Origin: Methylobacteriaceae bacterium
GTDB taxonomy: Bacteria; Pseudomonadota; Alphaproteobacteria; Rhizobiales; Beijerinckiaceae
Assembly (NCBI GenBank): GCA_020638135.1
Contig: JACKJE010000002.1
Location: 1-64,000, forward strand
Direction: 5' to 3'
Length of the DNA: 64,000 nucleotides
Shown here: one piece after another, positions 9,115-16,401 of the stretch
Numbering within the stretch: position 1 is the stretch's first letter
Layout: every line of letters starts with the position of its first letter
Notes under the pieces: model-generated
What the model saw: only the letters and a program-made list of their open reading frames with translations
Databases searched by the model: none
Told to the model about the DNA's origin: nothing
Position numbers and translations under genes: made by a program

Positions 9115-9915
9115 ATGAATTCGGGGGCGCCGAACGGCAAACGCGTCGGGCTGATGGCGACCTGCCTCGTGGACCTGTTCCGGCCGAGCGTCGGCTTTGC
9201 CGCGGTCAAGCTGCTGGAAGACGCCGGCTGCACGGTGGATGTGCCGAGCCAGACCTGCTGCGGCCAGCCCGCCTACAATTCCGGCGACAAGGCCGACGCC
9301 CGCGCACTGGCGCTGCAGGTGATCGAGACTTTCGAGGGGTACGACTATGTCGTCGCGCCGTCGGGATCGTGCTCCGGAACGATGGCGAAACATTATCCCG
9401 AATTGTTCGAGGGCGATCCGGAACTGCAGCGCCGCGCGCGCAAGTTTTCGGCCAAGTGTTTCGAACTCGTGTCGTTCCTGACCGACGTGCTCGGCGTCGA
9501 AAGCGTGGACGCGAAGTTTCCGCGCAAGGTCACGTACCACGACAGCTGCTCGGGACTGCGCGAGATGGGCGTGCAGGCGCAGCCGCGCAAGCTGCTCGGC
9601 ACGGTCGAAGGCCTCGAACTCGTCGAGATGAAGGACGCCGACGTGTGCTGCGGGTTCGGTGGCACATTCGCCGTCAAGTTCGGCGAAATTTCCGGCCAGA
9701 TCGTCGACCGAAAGACGCAGGACATTCTGGCGACGCAGGCGCCCGTGCTGCTCGCCGGCGATCTCGGCTGCCTGATGAACATGGCCGGCCGCCTGTCGCG
9801 CAAGGGCCGCGACATGGAGGTGCGGCACGTGGCCGAAGTGCTCGCCAACATGACCGACGAGGCGCCGCCGATCGGCGAGGCCGCCGGTTACGTCGCGCCG
9901 GAGACGGCGGAATGA
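9115..9915 (+). CDS. lutA: lactate utilization protein A (LutA/LldE), CCG-domain Fe-S protein
   Basis: A 266-residue protein with two cysteine-rich CCG domains, part of the LutABC L-lactate oxidase complex. The motifs are SQTCCGQPAYNSGD near residue 47 and the later YHDSCSGLREMG ... CCGFGGTFAVKF ... DLGCLMNMAG. The stop codon overlaps the lutB ATG by four bases (ATGA), so translation is probably coupled. Confidence 0.93.
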   Translation: MNSGAPNGKRVGLMATCLVDLFRPSVGFAAVKLLEDAGCTVDVPSQTCCGQPAYNSGDKADARALALQVIETFEGYDYVVAPSGSCSGTMAKHYPELFEGDPELQRRARKFSAKCFELVSFLTDVLGVESVDAKFPRKVTYHDSCSGLREMGVQAQPRKLLGTVEGLELVEMKDADVCCGFGGTFAVKFGEISGQIVDRKTQDILATQAPVLLAGDLGCLMNMAGRLSRKGRDMEVRHVAEVLANMTDEAPPIGEAAGYVAPETAE

Positions 9916-11338
9916 GCGTCCACGCCAATCCCACCACGCCGCATTTCAAGGACAATGCGCACAAGGCACTGCACGATCCGCAATTGCAGGAGGCGATGGG
10001 GAAACTGCGCGTCGGCTTCACCGCCGCGCGGCAGATCGCCGTCTCGAAACTGCCGGAATTCGAGGCGCTGCGCGACAGCGCGCGCGACATCAGAACCACA
10101 CGCTCGCCCATCTCGATCTCTATCTCGAAGCCTATGAGAAGAAGGTGACGGCGTCGGGCGGACAAGTGCATTTCGCGCGCACCGCCGAAGAGGCGCGCAA
10201 CGTCATTCTCGACATCTGCGCGAAGCGCAGGCCAAGACCGTCACCAAGGGCAAGAGCATGATCTCGGAGATCGCGCTCAACGACGCCATGGAAAGCCGGC
10301 ATCACGCCGGTCGAGACCGATCTCGGCGAATATATCATCCAGCTGCGCGGCGAGATCCCCTCGCACATCATCGGCCCGGCCGTGCATCTGACCAAGGATC
10401 AGGTGGAAGGCGATTTCCGCCGTGTGCACACGCATCTGCCCAAAGACCGCGACCTCACCGAGCCGACGCAATTGCTGACGGAAGCGCGCGGCATATTGCG
10501 TGAAAAATTTCTCGCGGCCGATATCGGCGTCACCGGCGCGAATTTCCTGGTCGCGGAAACCGGCACATCGATCATCGTCACCAACGAAGGCAACGGCGAC
10601 CTCACGCAGATCCTGCCGAAGTGCCACATCGTGATCGCCTCGATCGAGAAGATCACGCCGACGCTGGAAGACGTGTCGCAGCTGCTGCGCGTGCTGGCTC
10701 GCTCCGCGACGGGGCAGGAGATGAGCGTCTACACGACGCTGTCGACCGGGCCGCGCCGGCCGGGCGACCTCGACGGGCCGGAAGAATATCACGTCGTCCT
10801 GCTCGACAACGGCCGGTCCTCGATGATCGGCACGGATTTTCAGCACATGCTGCGCTGCATCCGCTGCGGCGCCTGCATGAACCATTGCCCGGTCTATCAC
10901 GCGGTCGGCGGCCATGCGTACGGCTGGGTCTATCCGGGCCCGATGGGCGCGGTGCTGACGCCCTCGCTGATCGGCGTGGAAAAAGGCGGGCAATTGCCCA
11001 ACGCCTCGACCTTCTGCGGGCGCTGCGAGAGCGTCTGCCCGATGCGCATTCCACTGCCCGGCATGATGCGCCACTGGCGCGAGCGCGAATTCGAGCGGCA
11101 TCTGACGCCGTCCTCTATGCGATACGGGCTCGGACTGTGGGCGTGGGTCGCGCAGCGGCCGAAGCTCTATCGTCTCGGCACGCGCATCGTCATGCATGTG
11201 ATGGGCTATTACGCGCGCAAGACCGGCAAGTTCTACGCCATGCCCTTCGCTTCGGGCTGGACCGACTGGCGCGACCTGCCGGCGCCGCAAGGCAAGACCT
11301 TCCAGAGCGAGTGGAAGAAGCGGAGAGGGGCCAAGTGA
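9912..11338 (+). CDS. lutB: lactate utilization protein B (LutB), frame-disrupted
   Basis: Iron-sulfur subunit of the LutABC complex, with an N-terminal LUD domain and C-terminal [4Fe-4S] motifs (CIRCGACMNHCPVY and CGRCESVCPMRIPLPG). The N-terminus (MSVHANPTTPHFKDNAHKAL) is intact, but the frame slips near 10092 (HTLAHLDLYLEAYEKK is only read after adding one base), near 10225-10235 and near 10295. From about 10310 to the end it is open and normal. About three single-base indels would give a protein of roughly 475 residues, the family size. The neighbours lutA and lutC are intact and overlap it by 4 bases each, so the operon looks functional and the indels may be sequence error. Confidence 0.9.
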
Positions 11339-12009
11339 GCGCGCGCGACGAAATCCTGTCGAACATCCGCCGCTCGCTGCGCGTCAACGGCGCCGAGGGG
11401 CCGCGCCGCGCCGCCGTCGAGGCGCGGCTGTCCGGAAGTCCGCGCGGCGTCGTTCCTGCGCGTGGGCAGTTGGATGCGAAAGAGCGCATCGGGCTGTTCA
11501 AGAAGATGGCCGAGAGCGCCTTCGCCAGCGTCGCCATCGTGCAGCGCCCGGGCGAGGTTCCGGCCGAAGCCGCGCGCTGGCTGCGCGACAACAACCTGCC
11601 GGCCGCGCTGCGCATGGGCGAGGACAAGCGCCTCGCCGACATGCCCTGGGGCGATACTGCGCTCGAGTTGGCGCAGGGCGCCTCGGACGGACGCGATCTC
11701 AACGCCGTTTCGCACGCTTTCGCGGGCGTGGCGGAATCCGGCACCCTCATCATGACGTCGGGGCCGGATAATCCCTCGACGCTGAATTTCCTGCCGGACA
11801 ATCACATTGTCGTGTTGTCGGGCGCGGACCTCGCCGGCGACTACGAGAGCGTGTTCGAGCGGTTGCGCGAGGCTTACGGCAAAGGCGTCATGCCCCGCAC
11901 CGTCAATATGATAACGGGGCCGTCGCGTTCAGCCGACATCGCCCAGACCATGCTGCTCGGCGCGCACGGGCCACGCAAATTGCACATCGTGATCGTCGAC
12001 GCCGCGTGA
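11335..12009 (+). CDS. lutC: lactate utilization protein C (LutC), LUD domain
   Basis: A 224-residue LUD-domain protein, third subunit of the lactate-utilisation complex. The start is GTG at 11335, overlapping the lutB stop (GTGA). Family features are SARDEILSNIRRSLR at the N-terminus, the central GVAESGTLIMTSGPDNPSTL and FLPDNHIVVL, and the C-terminal NMITGPSRSADI with LGAHGPRKLHIVIVD. It closes the operon and is followed by a strong hairpin. Confidence 0.94.
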   Translation: MSARDEILSNIRRSLRVNGAEGPRRAAVEARLSGSPRGVVPARGQLDAKERIGLFKKMAESAFASVAIVQRPGEVPAEAARWLRDNNLPAALRMGEDKRLADMPWGDTALELAQGASDGRDLNAVSHAFAGVAESGTLIMTSGPDNPSTLNFLPDNHIVVLSGADLAGDYESVFERLREAYGKGVMPRTVNMITGPSRSADIAQTMLLGAHGPRKLHIVIVDAA

Positions 12010-12020
12010 AGCAAAAGGGC

Positions 12021-12061
12021 TTCGCCACGTTTTGACCCGATTGAAGGGTCAAACGGGCGAA
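12021..12061 (+). terminator. hairpin after lutABC
   Basis: An inner stem TTTGACCC / GGGTCAAA (12031-12038 with 12046-12053) with loop GATTGAA is extended by TTCGCC / GGCGAA (12021-12026 with 12056-12061). It starts about 11 bases after the lutC stop. There is no long T-run after it, so it may be a weak terminator or an mRNA 3'-end stabiliser. Confidence 0.5.
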
Positions 12062-12172
12062 ATCAGTCGGTTAGGATCGGGTCGTCCGGCGTTTGCGCTG
12101 GAAACCGGCCGGCCCTCGGCTTATGGATAGACGTGGTGGACAAGAGCGGCTGATGCGCGCGAGTTGACGACA

Positions 12173-13564
12173 ATGGATCTTCTGGCCCGGACGAGGTTTT
12201 TCGGAATGCTGTGCGCGCTGGCCGGCGCGGTCGCCGCCGCCGGGTTTTCGCACGCGCAGCCTGCGCCCGGCCAGATGGCGCCGGGTTCGGCGGCGCCGTC
12301 GCCCAATGTTTTCGTGCCGCTGCCCACGCCGCCCTCGACGCCATCCGTCGCTCCACGCCCCGCGCCCGGCCCCGCGCCCGCCGCCCAGCCGGCCGGCGAA
12401 GCGGCCGGCTTCCCGCCGCCTCAGGTGGCGGCGCCCAAGGTCGCCAAACGCAAGCCGAAGCCCAAGCCGCCGATCCGCGAATGGGCGCTATCCGACGATC
12501 CGACGCCCTCGTTCCAGCCGGAGACATTCTTCGCCACCGCCGTCGCCTCCGAGCGCTATGCCAAGATCGTCGACAACGGCGGCTGGCCGAAGGTGCCCGG
12601 CAATGTCGGCCCCAAGGCCAAGGGGCCCGCCATCGCGGCCCTGCGCCGGCGACTGGATATCGAAGGCGATCCGAATGAAAGCGTCGGGCAGGGCGAGCAG
12701 TGGGACGCGCGGCTCGTCGCGGCGGTCAAGCATTTCCAGGCGCGCAACGGGCTGAAGCAGACCGGCGTCGTCTCCGGCGCGACGCTGCGCGCCATCAACA
12801 CGAGCGCGAATGTGCGCTTCAAGCAGCTCGCCTCGAGCTCGCAGCGGCTGGCGGGCGTGCAATTTCCGTTCGGCGAGCGCTACGTCGTGGTCAACATTCC
12901 CTCGGCCGCCGTCGAGGCGATCGCGAACGGCCAGGTGCTCAAGCGCTACACGGCCGTCGTCGGCGACGTCGACCATCGCTCGCCGGAAGTCTCGACGCGG
13001 ATCACCGCGATCAATCTCAATCCGACCTGGACGCTGCCGACCTCGATCATCAAGAACGAGATCATTCCGAAGATGCGGCGCGACCCCGGCTATCTCGCGC
13101 GCTCGCGCATCAAGATCCTCGACGGGCGCGGCGCCGTGATCGACCCGCGTTCCATCAACTGGAGCAGCGAAAAGGCGGTCAACTACACGCTGCGGCAGGA
13201 TTCCGGCACGCATAACGCGCTCGGCTCGATCCGCATCCAGATGAACAACAAGCACGCGGTCTACATGCACGACACGCCCTCGAAGGGCTATTTCAACCGC
13301 GACTACCGTTTCCTGTCGCACGGCTGCGTGCGCGTGCAGGGCGTGTGGGATCTGGCCGCATGGCTGCTGGAAGGGTCGGGCCATTGGGACCGCGCGTCGC
13401 TGATCGCGCAAATCGGCAAGGAGCGCCAGGATCTGAGGCTCGCGCACCCCGTGCCGGTCGTATGGGTCTATATGACCGGCTGGGCCTCGGCCGATGGCAC
13501 GGTGCATTTCGCCGACGACGTCTACCAGGTCGACACGATCGGCATGCAGGCTGACGCGCGCTGA
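12173..13564 (+). CDS. L,D-transpeptidase (YcbB-like, PG-binding + YkuD)
   Basis: A 463-residue exported cell-wall enzyme. A signal sequence (about residues 1-25) precedes a long Pro/Ala/Lys-rich linker, a peptidoglycan-binding segment (ALRRRLDIEGD ... FQARNGLKQTGVVSGATLRA) and a YkuD catalytic domain with the active-site block YRFLSHGCVRVQ and the upstream MHDTPSKGYF. It should make 3-3 crosslinks or attach proteins to peptidoglycan. The ATG at 12173 is preferred over a TTG 9 bases upstream. Confidence 0.92.
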   Translation: MDLLARTRFFGMLCALAGAVAAAGFSHAQPAPGQMAPGSAAPSPNVFVPLPTPPSTPSVAPRPAPGPAPAAQPAGEAAGFPPPQVAAPKVAKRKPKPKPPIREWALSDDPTPSFQPETFFATAVASERYAKIVDNGGWPKVPGNVGPKAKGPAIAALRRRLDIEGDPNESVGQGEQWDARLVAAVKHFQARNGLKQTGVVSGATLRAINTSANVRFKQLASSSQRLAGVQFPFGERYVVVNIPSAAVEAIANGQVLKRYTAVVGDVDHRSPEVSTRITAINLNPTWTLPTSIIKNEIIPKMRRDPGYLARSRIKILDGRGAVIDPRSINWSSEKAVNYTLRQDSGTHNALGSIRIQMNNKHAVYMHDTPSKGYFNRDYRFLSHGCVRVQGVWDLAAWLLEGSGHWDRASLIAQIGKERQDLRLAHPVPVVWVYMTGWASADGTVHFADDVYQVDTIGMQADAR

Positions 13565-13628
13565 TTTGCCTACTTGCCGTTGCGCTGCAGGCGCGCCATC
13601 TAGGAGACGAATTGTGTTGGAGGCCCGC

Positions 13629-13856
13629 ATGCGTCTCATGATCGTGATTTTCGCGACGGTCGCGCTCGCGGCGGGGCCGGCGGCGGCGAAGCAGAAGCAC
13701 CGGAAGGCTCGCCCGGTTTACGAGACCGCGCGCGTCGCTGCGGGCGTGTGTCAGCCCATGTGTTCGTTCGACATGACGCCCTGCGATCCGCCGGAGTTCA
13801 AACGCACGGACGGACGGTGCTCGAGCCCGGTCGCCGGCGGAACGCAGGTTCCCTGA
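13629..13856 (+). CDS. secreted four-cysteine protein, paralogue 1
   Basis: A 75-residue protein with a signal peptide (MRLMIVIFATVALAAGPAAA) and a short basic linker. Its C-terminal motif is C-Q-P-M-C-x2-D-x-T-P-C-D-P-P-x2-K-x2-D-G-R-C-S-S-P-x-A-G. The same four-cysteine motif recurs in the next two genes. The start is either this ATG or a GTG 15 bases upstream with a better ribosome site (AGGAGA). Four cysteines in a secreted protein suggest two disulfides or a metal site. I do not recognise the family. Confidence 0.72.
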   Translation: MRLMIVIFATVALAAGPAAAKQKHRKARPVYETARVAAGVCQPMCSFDMTPCDPPEFKRTDGRCSSPVAGGTQVP

Positions 13857-13880
13857 CGCGAGCCAGCAAGGACAGCGGAC

Positions 13881-14159
13881 ATGATGACCGAGACGCGACG
13901 CTCACTGCTGGTGTTTGCCGTGACGGCGCTCGGGGCGGCCGCCGTCGCGAGCGCCGCTCATGCGCAGGTCTATTACGAGCGCGCGCCGCGCCGGCGCCGT
14001 CGACGCCGGCTGGAAGACGATGACGACGAGTTTGATGACGAGCCGTTTGTCGGGCGCTGCCAGCCGATGTGCGCTCAGGACACCTCGCCCTGCGACCCCC
14101 CGGCGCAGAAGGCCGCGGACGGGCGCTGCTCCAGCCCCACAGCAGGATCGGTACGTTGA
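13881..14159 (+). CDS. secreted four-cysteine protein, paralogue 2
   Basis: A 92-residue paralogue of the preceding gene, 24 bases downstream. It has an N-terminal export signal, an Arg-rich stretch (seven R in a row near residue 36) followed by an Asp/Glu-rich stretch, and the C-terminal motif CQPMCAQDTSPCDPP ... DGRCSSPTAG. The basic/acidic charge block is absent from the other two copies. The stop overlaps the next ATG (TGATG). Function unknown. Confidence 0.72.
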   Translation: MMTETRRSLLVFAVTALGAAAVASAAHAQVYYERAPRRRRRRRLEDDDDEFDDEPFVGRCQPMCAQDTSPCDPPAQKAADGRCSSPTAGSVR

Positions 14160-14416
14160 TGACAGACCTTTTTTCACGCCGTCGCGCGCTGGCGCTTTCG
14201 GCCGCCTGTCTGGCGGGCGCGTATTGCGGCGTCGCCGTGGCGCAACAGGCCGACGACAGCGAGGGCGCGCCGCAGTCGGAGCGCGAACAGGTCGATCCGG
14301 TCACCGGCAAGGTTTGTCGACCGATGTGCGCGGAAGACATGTCGCCGTGCGATCCGCCTGTCATGAAGGCGCGCGACGGACGCTGCTCCAGCCCGTCCGC
14401 CGGCTTCGTGGGCTGA
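14159..14416 (+). CDS. secreted four-cysteine protein, paralogue 3
   Basis: An 85-residue third paralogue. The N-terminus has SRRRALALSAACLAGAY, a possible twin-arginine-like or Sec signal, then a short linker and the motif CRPMCAEDMSPCDPP ... DGRCSSPSAG. It overlaps the previous stop by one base and ends directly against the start of the next gene, so all four genes 13629-15034 are probably one transcript. Function unknown. Confidence 0.72.
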   Translation: MTDLFSRRRALALSAACLAGAYCGVAVAQQADDSEGAPQSEREQVDPVTGKVCRPMCAEDMSPCDPPVMKARDGRCSSPSAGFVG

Positions 14417-15034
14417 GTGCGCGCCTCGCCGCTACAGAACCGCGTCGATCCCTTCGGCGAAATCCATGCGACGCCCGAGCGCGGGTTGTTCTACGGCAAT
14501 CGCGGCGGGCGCTTCCATCGCGACGACCAGACGCTCGGGACGTCGCGATGGAAATCGAAGCAGTGGATCACGTGCCTGTGCGCCTTCAAGGGCCGGCGCA
14601 ACACGGTGTTCGGCAAGCGCTACACGGATCTGTTCTTTCTCGACGAGCCGACGGCGCTCGCCGCGGGCCACCGGCCATGCTTCGAATGTCGACGCGAGCG
14701 CGCGCTGGCCTATCGCAACGCGATCGACCCGTCCGGAAGGCTTCGGGCATGGCAGCTGGACGCGCAGCTCGACGCCGAAAGGCGCAACGGGCGTGACAAG
14801 CGGATGCACCCGAGAGCGATCGACGGATTGCCGGACGGGGCGATCTACGCCGAAGCCGGTCGCGCCTTCGCGATCCGAGGCGACGCGATCCTGCCGTGGG
14901 CGTTCAGCGGTTATGGCGCGCCATCGACGCGTCCGCGCAACCGGACCGTCGCCTGCCTGACGCCGCCGACGAGTCTCGCCGCGCTCTCCGCCGGCTACGC
15001 GCCCGAGTGGAGCGATCTATCGGTCTGCAGTTGA
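14417..15034 (+). CDS. conserved hypothetical protein with RPCFECRR motif
   Basis: A 205-residue cytoplasmic-looking protein starting with GTG immediately after the previous stop. Recognisable conserved blocks are LQNRVDPFGEIHA, FYGNRGGRFH, the KQWITCLCAFKGRR region, YTDLFFLDEPTALAAGHRP and CFECRRERA. These blocks occur in an unnamed family that is widespread in Alphaproteobacteria and has no assigned function to my knowledge. The paired cysteines (C-F-E-C) and conserved His could bind a metal, but no enzyme fold is evident. Confidence 0.8.
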   Translation: MRASPLQNRVDPFGEIHATPERGLFYGNRGGRFHRDDQTLGTSRWKSKQWITCLCAFKGRRNTVFGKRYTDLFFLDEPTALAAGHRPCFECRRERALAYRNAIDPSGRLRAWQLDAQLDAERRNGRDKRMHPRAIDGLPDGAIYAEAGRAFAIRGDAILPWAFSGYGAPSTRPRNRTVACLTPPTSLAALSAGYAPEWSDLSVCS

Positions 15035-15056
15035 GCGTAATCTCTCAACTGCAGAC
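15023..15056. terminator. hairpin overlapping the end of the RPCFECRR gene
   Basis: A 13-bp perfect stem (GTCTGCAGTTGAG / CTCAACTGCAGAC) with an 8-base loop. The stop codon lies in the left arm. There is no T-run on either side, so it may act as a transcript end or stabiliser between this gene and the convergent DUF2147 gene. Confidence 0.5.
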
Positions 15057-15096
15057 AGGCTGATCGATTTCAGAGCGCGGAGCGCGGACCGACCGT

Positions 15097-15468
15097 TCAG
15101 TTGATGCGCGACCAGCTGACCGATTTGCAGATGAGACCGCCGAGCACGCAGCCCTTGGTCGTCATGCTCGATCCGGAGACCGACGCCTTGCCGGTATAGG
15201 TCTTGCCGTCCTCGGGATTGAAGGCCGAGCCCTCCCAGCCGCCCGCGCCATCCGGCTTCATATTGTAGAAGACCCGCTGACCGACTTTCGCGTCGCTCTT
15301 GCCGGGGTTCTTGAGCCATGTGATCGTGCCGCACACGCCGCCGCCGCAGGGCGCCATGCGCACGCGCGACTCGCCGTTGCTACGTTGCCAGTTGCCGACG
15401 ATTTCCGCCGCCATCGCGGGCCCCGCCGCCAAGACCACCCCGATGCAAACGAGTGTAAGCCGCTTCAT
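15097..15468 (-). CDS. DUF2147 family secreted protein
   Basis: A 123-residue protein with a signal peptide (KRLTLVCIGVVLAAGPAMA) and the DUF2147 core: VGNWQRSNGESRVRM, a CGGGVCGTITWLKNP segment, an NPEDGKTYTGKA strand and the ending GCVLGGLICKSVSW. Four cysteines probably form two disulfides. The family is periplasmic and its role is unknown, though some members are stress-induced. Convergent with the gene to the left. Confidence 0.88.
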   Translation of the reverse strand: MKRLTLVCIGVVLAAGPAMAAEIVGNWQRSNGESRVRMAPCGGGVCGTITWLKNPGKSDAKVGQRVFYNMKPDGAGGWEGSAFNPEDGKTYTGKASVSGSSMTTKGCVLGGLICKSVSWSRIN

Positions 15469-15750
15469 CGCTCCCTCCGTCTCGCCCGTTCCTCGGGCCT
15501 GGGCGAAGTCAAACGAGGCGCAGCGCGCCTGTCAATGCCATCGAGCCGCCGTGCTGTGCGCAAGCGCGCCAGCTTCGCCCCCGCGCGCGACTTTCGATCT
15601 CGACGGCGTCGAGCCGGAGTTGTGCGCGCGGCGCGCCGCTCGAAAAGATGCGGCCGGCGGCGATTTACCTAGATTTAACCATCCTTTAATTTACATCAAT
15701 ATCTGTCGTATTGCTTTGATTCGTTTGAGTGTTGAACGCTGACCCGAGAG

Positions 15751-16242
15751 GTGTCCGTGTTGCGCAGCCAGCCCACCGACCAACCTGCCGATTTGAAAGA
15801 ATTCGCCGGCAATTGCGCCGAGCAGGGGCGTGCGCGCGTCAATTGCGCCACCGAGTGCGACCCTGTCGCCTGCGCCAGGACTGGAATCATTCCCCCCTCC
15901 TGTCGCGCCAAGGGCGGGCGCCTTGTCGCGCTCGAAGGCTCCGATCTCGCAAATCTCTTCTATTGCTGGACGGGACAGTCCGGCGCGCGCCACGTCTGCC
16001 GGGTGATTCCGATCGAGCAGGAGGCGACGATCGCTGACTATATCGACGTCGTCGCGATCGCCGTGCTGCGGAGCGGCGACCTGCGACGGCCACTATGCGT
16101 GCTATCGACACGGATTTTCGACACGGCCGCCGGGCGAGCGCAGCGCGCTCGGGCCCACATGGCCGGGTGCACGGAATGGCACGTGTACTTCGGCGACGAC
16201 AGCTACAGCATGCAGGATTTGACCGCCGGGCTTGCCGCCTGA
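15751..16242 (+). CDS. hypothetical cysteine-rich protein
   Basis: A 163-residue protein starting with GTG. Its N-terminal part has five cysteines within about 30 residues (NCAEQGRARVNCATECDPVAC and PPSCRAKGG), followed by a more ordinary alpha/beta-looking part. There is no signal peptide or membrane segment. The upstream 80 bases are AT-rich for this genome and could hold a promoter. I do not recognise the family, and the start is uncertain. Confidence 0.5.
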   Translation: MSVLRSQPTDQPADLKEFAGNCAEQGRARVNCATECDPVACARTGIIPPSCRAKGGRLVALEGSDLANLFYCWTGQSGARHVCRVIPIEQEATIADYIDVVAIAVLRSGDLRRPLCVLSTRIFDTAAGRAQRARAHMAGCTEWHVYFGDDSYSMQDLTAGLAA

Positions 16243-16322
16243 GGCGATCTTCACTGCCGTAATCCTTGAATCTGCGTGCTATTCCGCGGATTTGCGCAAT
16301 CGCAAGGAAACTGTCACTTGCA

Positions 16323-16341
16323 CATGCTGCATTGCAGCATG
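16323..16341. promoter_or_regulatory. perfect inverted repeat, PhaR-like operator
   Basis: A 9-bp perfect palindrome around one central base: CATGCTGCA-T-TGCAGCATG, 61 bases before the acyl-CoA synthetase/GNAT gene. It contains CTGC-N3-GCAG, the TGC-rich pattern described for PhaR of PHB-forming alphaproteobacteria. A similar but weaker TTGC-N3-GCAG lies before the phasin gene at 24368. Confidence 0.5.
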
Positions 16342-16401
16342 ATATGATTCACGCTGCGCCGACGCAATTCGGCGTGTGATCCGTGACGCAAGGACGCAAC
16401 G

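Noticed and set aside
12164..12172. TTG start for the first L,D-transpeptidase
   Set aside because: It adds three residues only; the ATG at 12173 gives a normal signal peptide.
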